Source of the DNA: Bacillus_I endophytica_A
GTDB taxonomy: Bacteria > Bacillota > Bacilli > Bacillales > Bacillaceae_H
Length of the DNA: 64,000 bases
Reading direction: 5' to 3'
Assembly (NCBI RefSeq): GCF_026790145.1
Contig: NZ_JALAMS010000003.1
Span: 124,001 to 188,000, forward strand
The position numbers were made by a program, and so were the translations under genes. Under the pieces are notes generated by a model. That model saw nothing but the letters and a program-made list of their open reading frames with translations, made no database searches and was not told the origin of the DNA. Below, piece after piece: positions 40,442 to 49,876 of this stretch. Within the stretch, counting starts at the first letter, position 1; each line of letters starts with the position of its first letter.

Positions 40442-41953
40442 ATGAGCATTAAAGCTGAAGAAATTAGTGCACTGATAAAAAAGCAAATTGAAAACTATCA
40501 GTCAGATGTTCAAGTTCATGACGTGGGAACAGTAATCCAGGTCGGAGATGGTATTGCTCGTGTTCATGGCTTAGATGGTGTTATGGCTGGAGAGCTTGTG
40601 GAATTCTCAAACGGTGTTATGGGATTAGCACAAAACTTAGAAACAAATAACGTAGGTATTGTTATTTTAGGGCCTTATACAGACATCCGTGAAGGTGATG
40701 AGGTTCGCCGTACAGGAAGAATTATGGAAGTACCAGTTGGTGAAGAGCTAATTGGCCGTGTCGTAAACCCGCTTGGGCAACCAGTTGATGGAGCTGGTCC
40801 AATTGGAGCAACGAAAACTCGTCCAATTGAAAGCCAAGCACCAGGTGTTATGGATCGTAAATCAGTTCATGAACCATTGCAAACTGGAATTAAAGCAATC
40901 GATGCTCTTGTTCCAATCGGTCGCGGTCAGCGTGAGTTAATCATTGGTGACCGTCAAACAGGTAAAACATCTGTTGCAATCGATACAATCTTAAACCAAA
41001 AAGACGAAGATATGATTTGTATCTACGTTGCTATTGGACAGAAAGAATCTACAGTACGTAATGTAGTAGAAACGCTTCGTAAAAAAGGAGCTCTTGATTA
41101 CACAATTGTTGTGACAGCATCTGCTTCACAGCCTGCACCATTGCTATTCTTAGCACCATATGCAGGTGTAACAATGGGTGAAGAGTTTATGTACAATGGA
41201 AAACACGTTCTAGTTGTATATGATGACTTAACAAAACAAGCATCAGCATATCGTGAACTTTCATTATTATTACGTCGTCCTCCAGGTCGTGAGGCATATC
41301 CTGGTGATGTATTCTACTTACACTCTCGTTTGCTTGAGCGTGCAGCGAAGCTTTCAGATGCAAAAGGAGCAGGTTCTCTAACAGCTCTTCCATTCATCGA
41401 AACGCAAGCTGGTGATGTTTCAGCATACATTCCAACAAACGTAATTTCGATTACAGATGGACAGATTTTCTTACAATCAGACTTGTTCTTCTCGGGCGTA
41501 CGTCCAGCGATCAATGCAGGTCTTTCTGTATCTCGTGTTGGAGGATCTGCTCAAATTAAAGCAATGAAAAAAGTAGCCGGAACGCTTCGTCTTGACTTAG
41601 CTTCTTTCCGTGAACTAGAGTCATTCGCACAGTTTGGTTCAGACCTTGATAAAGCAACACAAGCAAAGCTTAACCGTGGACAGCGAACTGTTGAAGTATT
41701 GAAACAAGGATTAAACAAACCTTTAACAGTTGATAAGCAAGTTGCGATTCTTTATGCATTAACTCGTGGTTTCCTTGATGATATTCCTGTAGTTGATATT
41801 CAACGCTTTGAAGAAGAATATCTTACATGGTTAGAAAAGAACAAGAGCGATATGATGAACTCTATCCGTGCGACAGGAAATTTACCTGAAGACGAAGAGT
41901 TCAAAGGTGCAATCGCAGAATTTAAAACGAAGTTCGTTGTATCAGAAGAATAA
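40442..41953 (+). CDS. atpA: ATP synthase F1 subunit alpha
   Basis: 503 residues. The P-loop is GDRQTGKT, with the family signature PAINAGLSVSRVGGSAQ near the C-terminal domain and an N-terminal beta-barrel (VGDGIARVHGLDGVMAGELVEF). The alpha subunits bind non-catalytic nucleotide in the F1 head. A GTG at 40433 is in frame but overlaps GGGGTGAAA, so ATG 40442 is the start. Strong codon bias is evident. Confidence 0.97.
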   Translation: MSIKAEEISALIKKQIENYQSDVQVHDVGTVIQVGDGIARVHGLDGVMAGELVEFSNGVMGLAQNLETNNVGIVILGPYTDIREGDEVRRTGRIMEVPVGEELIGRVVNPLGQPVDGAGPIGATKTRPIESQAPGVMDRKSVHEPLQTGIKAIDALVPIGRGQRELIIGDRQTGKTSVAIDTILNQKDEDMICIYVAIGQKESTVRNVVETLRKKGALDYTIVVTASASQPAPLLFLAPYAGVTMGEEFMYNGKHVLVVYDDLTKQASAYRELSLLLRRPPGREAYPGDVFYLHSRLLERAAKLSDAKGAGSLTALPFIETQAGDVSAYIPTNVISITDGQIFLQSDLFFSGVRPAINAGLSVSRVGGSAQIKAMKKVAGTLRLDLASFRELESFAQFGSDLDKATQAKLNRGQRTVEVLKQGLNKPLTVDKQVAILYALTRGFLDDIPVVDIQRFEEEYLTWLEKNKSDMMNSIRATGNLPEDEEFKGAIAEFKTKFVVSEE

Positions 41954-42023
41954 AAAGGGAAGTTTAAAGAGCTTTCCTCTTTAAACTTCAACGTGACTTT
42001 TTGAAAAAAAGGTGGTGAGACCT

Positions 42024-42890
42024 TTGGCATCTTTACGTGATATTCAGTCTCGAATTAATTCGACGAAGAAAACAAGCCAAATTACGAAAGCAATGGAGAT
42101 GGTTTCAGCCTCCAAGCTAAATCGAGCTGAGACAAATGCAAAGTCTTTTAACCCGTATATGGATAAAATCCAAGATGTTGTTGCAAGTATTGCGAGCGGA
42201 AGCCGTAACGCTACACATCCTATGTTAAAGTCTCGTGAAGTTAAACGTACAGGCTACGTTGTCATTACATCTGATCGTGGTTTAGCAGGTGCTTATAACA
42301 GCAGCATTCTTCGTACGGTTTATAATAAAATTAAGCAAAATCATCAGTCTCCAAACGAATATGGCGTTATTGTCGTTGGACGCGTTGGTCGAGACTTTTT
42401 CAAAAAGCGTGAAGTTCCAATCATGCTTGAAGTTATTGGTCTGTCTGATCAACCGAGTTTTTCAGATATTAAAGACCTTGCATCTCAAACAGTAAATATG
42501 TTTGGTGACGAGACGTTTGATGAAATTCATTTATTCTACAACCATTTTGTAAGTGCTATTCAGCAAGAAGTAACAGAGAAGCAGCTTCTTCCTCTAACAG
42601 ATATTGGAGCAGAGAGCAAGTCTCTTAACCTTACATCTTATGAGTTTGAACCTTCTCAAGAAGAAATTTTAGAAGTGTTACTTCCTCAATATGCAGAAAG
42701 CCTTATCTATGGAGCTTTATTAGATGGAAAAGCAAGTGAACATGCTGCACGTATGACAGCGATGAAAAATGCGACAGATAATGCAAAAGATCTTATTAGC
42801 TCGCTTACACTTGTTTATAACCGTGCTCGACAAGCAGCAATTACACAAGAAATCACTGAAATTGTCGGTGGAGCAGCGGCACTTGAATAG
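42024..42890 (+). CDS. atpG: ATP synthase F1 subunit gamma
   Basis: 288 residues. It opens with ASLRDIQSRINSTKKTSQITKAMEMVSASKL and closes with NRARQAAITQEITEIVGGAAAL, the two helices that form the rotor coiled coil. Gamma turns inside alpha3beta3 to drive ATP synthesis. Two GTG codons at 42012-42017 lie within the AAAGGTGGTGAG ribosome binding site, so TTG 42024 is chosen, which gives the family start M-A-S-L-R. A small hairpin (AAGGAAT/ATTCCTT) lies between this gene and atpD. Confidence 0.95.
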   Translation: MASLRDIQSRINSTKKTSQITKAMEMVSASKLNRAETNAKSFNPYMDKIQDVVASIASGSRNATHPMLKSREVKRTGYVVITSDRGLAGAYNSSILRTVYNKIKQNHQSPNEYGVIVVGRVGRDFFKKREVPIMLEVIGLSDQPSFSDIKDLASQTVNMFGDETFDEIHLFYNHFVSAIQQEVTEKQLLPLTDIGAESKSLNLTSYEFEPSQEEILEVLLPQYAESLIYGALLDGKASEHAARMTAMKNATDNAKDLISSLTLVYNRARQAAITQEITEIVGGAAALE

Positions 42891-42967
42891 AAATTTACAT
42901 TGAACAAAGGAATTTTACATACTATTCCTTGTTTTAGACTGATAAATGTACGTTAGGAGGGAACATG

Positions 42968-44386
42968 ATGACAAAAGGACGCGTTACTCAAGTTCTGGGT
43001 CCAGTTGTAGACGTGAAATTTGAAAGTGGACACCTTCCAGAAATCTATAACGCGCTTCACATTGTTCGTGAAGCAAATAATGAAAATAATGTGAGTATTG
43101 ATCTTACACTAGAAGTTGCTCTTCACTTAGGGGACGACACAGTTCGCGCTGTAGCAATGTCATCAACAGATGGTATTGTTCGTGGTATGGAAGTGGAAGA
43201 TAAAGGAGCTCCAATCTCTGTTCCAGTAGGGGATGTTACATTAGGACGCGTATTTAACGTTCTTGGAGAGAAAATTGACCTTGATCCAGATCTTCCTGCA
43301 GATATTCAGCGTGATCCAATTCACCGTCAAGCACCAACATTTGAGAATTTATCAACAGAAGTTGAGATTCTTGAAACAGGTATTAAAGTTATCGACTTAT
43401 TAGCACCATACATTAAAGGTGGAAAAATTGGGCTGTTTGGAGGAGCGGGTGTTGGTAAAACCGTTCTAATTCAGGAGCTTATCAATAACATCGCTCAAGA
43501 GCATGGCGGTATCTCAGTATTCGCAGGTGTTGGAGAGCGTACACGTGAAGGTAATGACCTTTATTATGAAATGAAAGACTCTGGAGTTATCAATAAGACA
43601 GCTATGGTATTCGGTCAAATGAACGAACCACCTGGTGCTCGTCAACGTGTAGCACTAACAGGTCTTACAATGGCGGAGCATTTCCGTGATGAGCAAGGTC
43701 AAGACGTACTTCTTTTCATTGATAACATTTTCCGCTTTACACAAGCAGGTGGTGAGGTATCTGCCCTTCTAGGACGTATGCCTTCAGCCGTAGGTTATCA
43801 GCCGACTCTTGCAACAGAGATGGGTCAATTACAAGAGCGTATTACATCAACAAACGTTGGTTCTGTTACATCAATCCAAGCAATCTACGTTCCTGCCGAT
43901 GACTATACAGATCCAGCACCAGCAACAACATTTGCTCACTTAGATGCAACAACAAACCTTGAGCGTAAGTTATCAGAGATGGGTATCTATCCAGCGGTAG
44001 ATCCGCTTGCTTCAACTTCTCGTGCACTTTCACCTGAATATGTAGGTGAAGAACATTACAATATTGCACGTCAAGTTCAGCAAACTCTACAGCGTTACAA
44101 AGAGCTTCAAGATATCATTGCAATTTTAGGAATGGATGAGCTTTCAGAAGAAGATAAACTAACAGTACACCGTGCACGTCGTATTCAATTCTTCTTGTCT
44201 CAAAATTTCCACGTTGCTGAACAGTTTACAGGTCAGAAAGGTTCATATGTTCCTGTAAAAGAAACTGTTAAAGGATTTGGAGAACTTCTTGCTGGTAAGT
44301 ATGATGATCTTCCAGAAGATGCTTTCCGTCTAGTTGGACGCATTGAAGAAGTAGTTGAAAAAGCAAAAGAAATGCAACAAGCATAA
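42968..44386 (+). CDS. atpD: ATP synthase F1 subunit beta
   Basis: 472 residues. The catalytic P-loop is GGAGVGKT, the catalytic glutamate is in GERTREGND, the DELSEEDK loop interacts with gamma, and the signature PAVDPLASTSRALSPEYVG is present. Beta subunits carry the catalytic nucleotide sites. AGGAGG at 42955-42960 favours ATG 42968 over the adjacent ATG 42965. Confidence 0.98.
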   Translation: MTKGRVTQVLGPVVDVKFESGHLPEIYNALHIVREANNENNVSIDLTLEVALHLGDDTVRAVAMSSTDGIVRGMEVEDKGAPISVPVGDVTLGRVFNVLGEKIDLDPDLPADIQRDPIHRQAPTFENLSTEVEILETGIKVIDLLAPYIKGGKIGLFGGAGVGKTVLIQELINNIAQEHGGISVFAGVGERTREGNDLYYEMKDSGVINKTAMVFGQMNEPPGARQRVALTGLTMAEHFRDEQGQDVLLFIDNIFRFTQAGGEVSALLGRMPSAVGYQPTLATEMGQLQERITSTNVGSVTSIQAIYVPADDYTDPAPATTFAHLDATTNLERKLSEMGIYPAVDPLASTSRALSPEYVGEEHYNIARQVQQTLQRYKELQDIIAILGMDELSEEDKLTVHRARRIQFFLSQNFHVAEQFTGQKGSYVPVKETVKGFGELLAGKYDDLPEDAFRLVGRIEEVVEKAKEMQQA

Positions 44387-44411
44387 TGATAGGGACCTAG
44401 GAGGGTGTTAG

Positions 44412-44816
44412 ATGAAGACGATGAATGTCAGTGTGGTAACTCCTGATGGCCCGGTATATAGTGAAGATGTAGAAATGGTCATTGCCAAAACACAGGGCGG
44501 TGAGCTAGGTGTTTTGCCAGGTCATATTCCGATGGTCTCACCGTTGAAAATCGGAGCTGTAAAACTTAACACACCAAGTGGAACAGATTTTATCGCAGTA
44601 AGCGGCGGTTTTCTAGAAGTAAGATCGGATCAGGTGACAATTTTAGCACAGGCAGCAGAGGCAGCAGGTGCCATCGATATCAAACGTGCGGAAGAGGCTA
44701 AGCAGCGTGCGGAAGAGCGGCTAGCTAACAAGCAAGCTGACCTTGATGTTCAGCGCGCTGAACTTGCTCTAAGACGTGCTTTAAACCGTATTAAAGTAGG
44801 TAGCCGTAACGTTTAA
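44412..44816 (+). CDS. atpC: ATP synthase F1 subunit epsilon
   Basis: 134 residues. The N-terminal beta-sandwich (VVTPDGPVYSEDVEMVIAKTQGGELGVLPGHIPMVSPLKIG) and a C-terminal helical hairpin rich in Arg/Ala (AEEAKQRAEERLANKQADLDV) are typical of epsilon. It is part of the rotor base and modulates ATP hydrolysis. The ATG follows TAGGAGGGTGTTAG. It is the last gene of the operon, followed by a strong terminator. Confidence 0.96.
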   Translation: MKTMNVSVVTPDGPVYSEDVEMVIAKTQGGELGVLPGHIPMVSPLKIGAVKLNTPSGTDFIAVSGGFLEVRSDQVTILAQAAEAAGAIDIKRAEEAKQRAEERLANKQADLDVQRAELALRRALNRIKVGSRNV

Positions 44817-44820
44817 CATA

Positions 44821-44864
44821 AAAAACCTCTAGGGAACGAACGTAGAAGCCCTAGAGGTTTTTTT
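44821..44864 (+). terminator. atp operon terminator
   Basis: AAAAACCTCTAGGG pairs with CCCTAGAGGTTTTT across 14 bases and ends in TTTTTTT. Confidence 0.95.
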
Positions 44865-44926
44865 AGCTATATTTATTAACAATTCAAGCATGCAAAAACA
44901 ATAGGATTTAAAAGGAATGATAAAAT

Positions 44927-45163
44927 ATGTTACAAGCAATTGGTCAACAAGCATTAGTTGGGATGTTTTCACATCTTATCTTTCTTGTTGTAACCTGGTG
45001 GGCTCTTCAAGCTCTTTCCATTGATAAGATGATTAGAGCTAATCGTGTTGTGCAAGCACGACTTTTATTAATGCTTCTTACAATTGCCATCGGCACAAGC
45101 GTTAGTAACTTTTTTCTAGACTTTTTGTCATGGTCCCAATCGTTGCCATCACTTTTTTTCTAA
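44927..45163 (+). CDS. ywzB: YwzB family membrane protein (DUF1146)
   Basis: 78 residues with two hydrophobic helices (about 10-30 and 45-68) and a short positively charged stretch, DKMIRANRVVQARLL, between them. Function unknown. Its size, topology and position directly after the atp operon match DUF1146/YwzB of Bacillus. The ATG follows AAAAGGAATGATAAAAT. Confidence 0.8.
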   Translation: MLQAIGQQALVGMFSHLIFLVVTWWALQALSIDKMIRANRVVQARLLLMLLTIAIGTSVSNFFLDFLSWSQSLPSLFF

Positions 45164-45301
45164 TATTGTGCTGACAGAATGTTTCTTCTTTTATAGTGAC
45201 ATATAGTTAGACAATCTCCTCTGAATTCTGTCGATTTTTTTCACGTATGAGACATTATCATTTGGAAAAAATGAGAGATAAGGAGAAGGGGGAGAAATTG
45301 G

Positions 45302-46054
45302 ATGTTAAAATTTAAAAATAGTGTCTTTTTAGCTATTTTCATTCTAGCTATATTCCTATATCATGGTAATTACGTGAGTTTTGCTTTTGGGGAGAAATAC
45401 CCAATTGAAGAGCTTGCTCACGGGGTTCATAAATCAGAAGGAACGGTTACAGAATGGTCAATTTATAATCGAGAGAAAATTGATGTAACAACAAAAGCGG
45501 CTTTTGAGAGCAAAGCGGCTTTATTAAAGAAGAAGTATGCCCATTTTCAGTGGTCGATTCAAAAGGATAAAGAGGTTTGGAAAGCTGTCGGGGTAGGGAA
45601 AGAGAAAAAGTTTGGAATTAATGAAAAAATTCAGCTGCTAATGACCCTCAAAAAAGAACATCATCAATCGTATATTATATATGATGTCAAAGGGAAGCAG
45701 TGGAGTCAGGAAGTCTGGTCTTATTTTAATCCATATTTAACAAAGAAAAACGAAGAATTATTTGCAGGAAATTTCGAAAGTTTTGCTTGTATTAGAGGGC
45801 ACTTCAATGATAACATTAAAGGTGTTTTGTCTTTAGGCTCTCAGAAACTATTGAAATCATTTAAAGCAGATTCTGTCGAAGAGCTTAGTGAAGAAGCATT
45901 TGTTTCAGTAACAGCATATACTGAAATGTGGGAAGACGTTCTTCTGACACAAGACCAACAAAGAATGAACTTACAAATAGCAATAAGAAATCAAGGAATG
46001 GGCGAAAAGACGACCTTTGTCGTTGGCACACCTATTATTACGTCTGAATATTAA
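45302..46054 (+). CDS. ywmB: YwmB family protein (DUF1779), secreted or membrane-anchored
   Basis: 250 residues; function unknown. A hydrophobic N-terminus (VFLAIFILAIFLYHGNYVSFAFG) looks like a signal peptide or anchor. The rest is soluble, with LAHGVHKSEGTVTEWSIYNREK, a repeated-fold-like YIIYDVKGKQW region and a C-terminal GEKTTFVVGTPIITSEY. The position between ywzB and murAA matches ywmB, whose structure has been described as TBP-like. The ATG is supported by GGAGAAGGGGGAGAAA upstream. The short gap to murAA suggests co-transcription. Confidence 0.82.
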   Translation: MLKFKNSVFLAIFILAIFLYHGNYVSFAFGEKYPIEELAHGVHKSEGTVTEWSIYNREKIDVTTKAAFESKAALLKKKYAHFQWSIQKDKEVWKAVGVGKEKKFGINEKIQLLMTLKKEHHQSYIIYDVKGKQWSQEVWSYFNPYLTKKNEELFAGNFESFACIRGHFNDNIKGVLSLGSQKLLKSFKADSVEELSEEAFVSVTAYTEMWEDVLLTQDQQRMNLQIAIRNQGMGEKTTFVVGTPIITSEY

Positions 46055-46085
46055 TATATAGAAAATGGACGCGGAGGGGAATACC

Positions 46086-47390
46086 TTGGAAAAAATCATC
46101 GTCCGCGGCGGAAAACAGTTGAACGGCACAGTAAAAGTTGAAGGTGCAAAAAATGCTGTGTTGCCTGTTATCGCTGCAACTTTATTAGCTAGTGATGGAA
46201 AAACTATTCTGAATGATGTACCTGCTCTCTCCGATGTATTTACAATTAGCGAAGTTTTACGCTACTTGAACGCAAAAGTAGAGATTAACGGTAATGAAGT
46301 AGTTGTAGATGCATCACAAGAACTTAAAACAGATGCGCCTTTTGAATATGTACGTAAGATGCGTGCTTCTGTGCTTGTTATGGGTCCTTTATTGGCTCGT
46401 AATGGAAAAGCAAGTGTAGCTTTACCTGGAGGCTGTGCGATTGGTTCAAGACCAATTGATCAACATCTTAAAGGCTTTGAAGCAATGGGTGCAAAAGTAC
46501 AGGTAGGAAATGGCTTCATTGAAGCTCATGTTAACGGAAGACTAAAGGGAGCTAAAATTTATTTAGACTTCCCAAGCGTAGGTGCTACTGAAAACATTAT
46601 GATGGCTGCAGCTCTTGCAGACGGTACAACAACGCTTGAAAATTGTGCTAAAGAACCTGAAATTGTTGACTTAGCTAACTTTATTAATGCTATGGGAGGC
46701 AAAATCAGAGGAGCTGGCACTGGTACAATGCGTATTGAGGGCGTTCCTACATTATATGGCGCTCAACATACGATTATTCCTGATCGTATTGAAGCAGGTA
46801 CATTTATGGTAGCTGCAGCAATTACAGGAGGAAACGTCCTTGTAAGAGGAGCTGTTATGGAGCATTTAAGCTCTCTAGTAGCGAAGATGGAAGAAATGGG
46901 TGTAACCATTACTGAAGAAGGCGATGGCTTACGCATTATTGGTCCAGAAAAACTAACTCCAGTTGACATTAAGACAATGCCACATCCGGGCTTCCCAACG
47001 GATATGCAATCACAAATGATGTCATTGCTTCTTCAAGCATCTGGTACAGGTATGATTACAGAAACAGTTTTTGAAAATCGTTTCATGCATGTGGAAGAGT
47101 TCCGTCGCATGAATGCTGATATTAAAATCGAGGGGCGTTCAGTTATTATTAACGGACCTTCTAAATTGCAAGGAGCAGAGGTCGCTGCAACAGATTTACG
47201 TGCAGCAGCAGCTCTAATCCTTGCTGGTCTTGTAGCAGAAGGCTATACGCGTGTTACAGAGCTTAAGCATCTTGATCGTGGTTATGTGAATTTCCATGGC
47301 AAATTACTTGCCCTTGGAGCAGACATTGAACGCGTGAATGATGAAGCTGTAAAACCAGAAGTTTCTAAAGTAACAGATATGAACGTTTAA
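46086..47390 (+). CDS. murAA: UDP-N-acetylglucosamine 1-carboxyvinyltransferase 1
   Basis: 434 residues of the MurA fold, with GAKNAVLPV (Lys22), the catalytic Cys117 in ALPGGCAIGSRPIDQH, HPGFPTDMQSQM and RVTELKHLDRGYVNFH. It catalyses the same first step of peptidoglycan synthesis as murZ at 18.1 kb. Position (before spoIID) and sequence match B. subtilis MurAA, the essential isozyme degraded by ClpCP. TTG 46086 is the start: GCGGAGGGG precedes it, and the family begins M-E-K-I-I-V-R-G-G. An in-frame ATG at 46065 would add residues not found in the family. Confidence 0.96.
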   Translation: MEKIIVRGGKQLNGTVKVEGAKNAVLPVIAATLLASDGKTILNDVPALSDVFTISEVLRYLNAKVEINGNEVVVDASQELKTDAPFEYVRKMRASVLVMGPLLARNGKASVALPGGCAIGSRPIDQHLKGFEAMGAKVQVGNGFIEAHVNGRLKGAKIYLDFPSVGATENIMMAAALADGTTTLENCAKEPEIVDLANFINAMGGKIRGAGTGTMRIEGVPTLYGAQHTIIPDRIEAGTFMVAAAITGGNVLVRGAVMEHLSSLVAKMEEMGVTITEEGDGLRIIGPEKLTPVDIKTMPHPGFPTDMQSQMMSLLLQASGTGMITETVFENRFMHVEEFRRMNADIKIEGRSVIINGPSKLQGAEVAATDLRAAAALILAGLVAEGYTRVTELKHLDRGYVNFHGKLLALGADIERVNDEAVKPEVSKVTDMNV

Positions 47391-47395
47391 TTTAT

Positions 47396-47430
47396 AAAAA
47401 GGTGGCTTTTATAAGCCACCTTTTTTTTTT
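47396..47430 (+). terminator. murAA terminator
   Basis: AAAAGGTGGCTT pairs with AAGCCACCTTTT around a four-base loop and is followed by ten T residues. Confidence 0.95.
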
Positions 47431-47443
47431 ATGGTTTCTTCAG

Positions 47444-47473
47444 TCATAAAAGGTTGTCCACTTCCATAAAAAT
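47444..47473 (+). promoter_or_regulatory. Candidate sigma-E promoter of spoIID
   Basis: TCATAAA (47444-47450), 14 bases, CATAAAAAT (47465-47473) resemble sigma-E -35 (KMATATT) and -10 (CATACANT) elements. spoIID is a sigma-E gene in B. subtilis. Confidence 0.45.
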
Positions 47474-47519
47474 GAACATAGATGATTAAATTTTAAGAGA
47501 GTGGAGGCTATACGCGTTC

Positions 47520-48554
47520 ATGAAACGTTACAAACCCCTTTTTATCACAGCAGCAATTCTATTTACGGTCGTCTTAATCATTCCTGCTCTTCTAGTTGTT
47601 CCTTTTGGAGAAAAGGCTAGTGAAGAGAGTATGGAAAGTGTTCAACCTCCCAAAAAGGAAACAGAAAGTGCTAGTGCCAAAAAGAAACAGAACGCAACAG
47701 CTGTTGAAGTGGCGGTATACAGAACAGAAACTAAAGAAATCGAGAAGCTTCCGCTTGAAGAGTACCTAGTTGGTGTTGTTGCTGCAGAAATGCCCGCAGA
47801 GTTCGAAGAAGAAGCTTTGAAAGCTCAAGCTCTGGCAGCTCGTACTTATATTGTAAAACATTTAACATCAGGCTCTTCTAACCTTCCAGGTAAAGCAAAT
47901 GTTACGGATACTGTTCAAGATCAGGTTTATCACAATAGAAAAGAACTAAAGAAACTCTGGAAAGGTAACTACGAAGAAAAAATTCAAAAGATTGAAGAAG
48001 CTGTTGAAGAGACGACAGGAGAAATCTTAACGTATAATGGTGATCCAATTGAGGCAACCTTCTTTTCAACAAGCAATGGTTATACGGATAATTCAGAAGA
48101 ATATTGGCCGAATTCAATTCCATACTTGAAAAGTGTTGAAAGCCCTTGGGATAAGAAATCACCAAAGTTTACGGCAAAGAAAGTCATATCAGTTGAGCAG
48201 TTTGAAAAAAATTTAGATGTTACTCTTGGAGATGGGGAACAGATAGGGCAAATTATATCAACTACTCCTGGTAAACGAGTAGAAAAAGTGAAATTTGATA
48301 ACAAAACACTAACTGGTAAAGACGTACGTGCAAAATTAGAATTAGCTTCAACCGATTTCTCATTTGAAAGGCATGGGAACGAGATTACCATTAACACAAA
48401 AGGGAACGGTCACGGCATTGGAATGAGTCAATATGGGGCAAATGGAATGGCAGAGGAAGGAAAAAATTATCAAGATATTGTCCATCACTATTATCAAGAT
48501 GTCTCTATTTCCTCCTATGATCAAGAGTTGAATAGTTTAATGGCCAAGAAATAA
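47520..48554 (+). CDS. spoIID: Stage II sporulation protein D, lytic transglycosylase
   Basis: 344 residues. An N-terminal membrane anchor (about 7-28) is followed by a Lys/Glu-rich linker and the SpoIID domain. The catalytic Glu90 is in GVVAAEMPAEFEEEALKAQALAART; other conserved parts are TFFSTSNGYTDNSEEYW and GNGHGIGMSQYGANGMA. In the mother cell it works with SpoIIM and SpoIIP to degrade septal peptidoglycan during engulfment. The ATG is 12 bases after TGGAGG. A terminator overlaps its stop codon. Confidence 0.95.
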   Translation: MKRYKPLFITAAILFTVVLIIPALLVVPFGEKASEESMESVQPPKKETESASAKKKQNATAVEVAVYRTETKEIEKLPLEEYLVGVVAAEMPAEFEEEALKAQALAARTYIVKHLTSGSSNLPGKANVTDTVQDQVYHNRKELKKLWKGNYEEKIQKIEEAVEETTGEILTYNGDPIEATFFSTSNGYTDNSEEYWPNSIPYLKSVESPWDKKSPKFTAKKVISVEQFEKNLDVTLGDGEQIGQIISTTPGKRVEKVKFDNKTLTGKDVRAKLELASTDFSFERHGNEITINTKGNGHGIGMSQYGANGMAEEGKNYQDIVHHYYQDVSISSYDQELNSLMAKK

Positions 48555-48590
48555 AAGCTTAGAAAAGAGCATACTTTCTAAGCTTTTTTC
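48553..48590 (+). terminator. spoIID terminator
   Basis: AAAAGCTTAGAAA pairs with TTTCTAAGCTTTT; the first A overlaps the stop codon. T run follows. Confidence 0.85.
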
Positions 48591-48611
48591 TTATTTTCTG
48601 CATAATTTAAC

Positions 48612-48641
48612 GTTTTTAGCAAAAAATAAGTGGAAAAAATT
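48612..48641 (+). promoter_or_regulatory. Candidate sigma-F promoter of spoIIQ
   Basis: GTTTT (48612-48616) near the -35 GYWTA, 15 bases, then GGAAAAAATT (48632-48641) matching the -10 GGNNANAWTR at nine of ten positions. spoIIQ is a sigma-F gene. Confidence 0.5.
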
Positions 48642-48698
48642 CTTTTTGTGTATATAATGCCTTTTTTTTGTTCAGAATGGTTGCTGAGGTGATAACAT

Positions 48699-49514
48699 AT
48701 GAGAGACGAAGAAAAAAATCGCGTTTCACAACCATCAAAATTCAAGAAGTTTTTTAGAAAACGTTGGGTATATCCGGCTGTTTACTTATTCAGTGCAGCA
48801 ATCATTCTTACAGCAGTTCTTTGGTTCCAAGGAAACAGCAATGATCAAGCTAATGACAAAAATAATGACCAAACTGTATATGACGGAAGTCAAGATGCTG
48901 TAGAAGTAAATTCAAGTGTTGAGGAAATTGCAAAACCTTTTGCAAATGAAGACAAAATGGTTGTAAAGACAGAGTTTTATGACCACAGTGCAAAACCGGA
49001 AGAACAAGAAGAAGCAATTGTTTTCTACAACAATCAGTACCATCAGAATACAGGTGTTGATTATGCACGCGAAGATGGAAAAAGTTTTAAAGTAACAGCA
49101 GCAGCAAGTGGTACGGTAACAAGAGCAGAAAAAGATCCTCTTTTAGGCTATGTTGTTGAAGTTGAGCATGCTGATGGTGTTGTAACACATTATCAATCAC
49201 TACAAGATGTGAAAGTGGAAGCTGGAGACACTGTAAAGCAAGGACAGGCACTTGCAAAAGCAGGACAAAGTCTATTTAATAAAGAAGCTGAAACACATGT
49301 ACATTTTGAAGTGCGCAAAGATAATAACGTTGTAAATCCAAATGAGTATTTTGGAAAAACAGTTGGTTCTGTAAAAGCAAGTGAAGAAGATCCTGTAGAA
49401 GAAGAGCAAGCTGATGATCAGAAAGAAGATGAGAAGCAAGAAAACTCTTCAGATGAGCAAGACAAGCAGGAAGAATCTTCTTCAGATCAAGCAAGTGCAA
49501 AATTAAATGCATAA
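48699..49514 (+). CDS. spoIIQ: Stage II sporulation protein Q
   Basis: 271 residues. One membrane helix (about 23-43) follows a basic N-terminus. The LytM/M23 domain covers about residues 85-225, with GVDYAREDGKSFKVTAAASGTV, YVVEVEHADGVVTHYQSL and THVHFEV. The first zinc histidine of active LytM enzymes (HxGxD) is replaced (NTGVDYA), so the domain is a binding module rather than a peptidase. The C-terminal tail is almost all Asp, Glu, Gln, Lys and Ser. Made in the forespore, SpoIIQ binds SpoIIIAH across the intermembrane space to anchor the engulfment zipper and feeding channel. The ATG follows GAGGTGATAACAT. Confidence 0.93.
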   Translation: MRDEEKNRVSQPSKFKKFFRKRWVYPAVYLFSAAIILTAVLWFQGNSNDQANDKNNDQTVYDGSQDAVEVNSSVEEIAKPFANEDKMVVKTEFYDHSAKPEEQEEAIVFYNNQYHQNTGVDYAREDGKSFKVTAAASGTVTRAEKDPLLGYVVEVEHADGVVTHYQSLQDVKVEAGDTVKQGQALAKAGQSLFNKEAETHVHFEVRKDNNVVNPNEYFGKTVGSVKASEEDPVEEEQADDQKEDEKQENSSDEQDKQEESSSDQASAKLNA

Positions 49515-49520
49515 CAAGTG

Positions 49521-49557
49521 AAAGAAAGGGCTAGACTTCTAGCTCTTTCTTTTTTTA
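49521..49557 (+). terminator. spoIIQ terminator
   Basis: AAAGAAAGGGCTAGA pairs with TCTAGCTCTTTCTTT (one mismatch) and ends in TTTTTTT. Confidence 0.88.
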
Positions 49558-49689
49558 TGACAAAATTCTCGAATAATGAAAATTGACTCAATTTCTGTTG
49601 AAAAGTCACTGACTCTGTCAAAAAGCTCATTCCCCAAAATAAAAAGTAGAAAAATATTCATAAATTGTTGTCCCTATTGACTTTTTGTT

Positions 49690-49718
49690 GCATATATCTT
49701 CATCCAAGCTAATACACT
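49690..49718 (+). promoter_or_regulatory. Sigma-E promoter of spoIIID
   Basis: GCATATA (49690-49696), 14 bases, AATACACT (49711-49718) fit sigma-E -35 (KMATATT) and -10 (CATACANT) well. The 49558-49689 stretch before it has no feature I recognise. Confidence 0.65.
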
Positions 49719-49876
49719 GTTACAAACCTAACAAAGAGAATGTTTGAGGTGAGAAACTATATATCCTACCTTATCCTCTATTATCTTCTTTTTAAATCAT
49801 GAACAAGCTGAAACAGAACTTTGTATACAACTCTCATCTTACGCTTCTCACATCCAATTTGGGGAGGGCGAGTGGT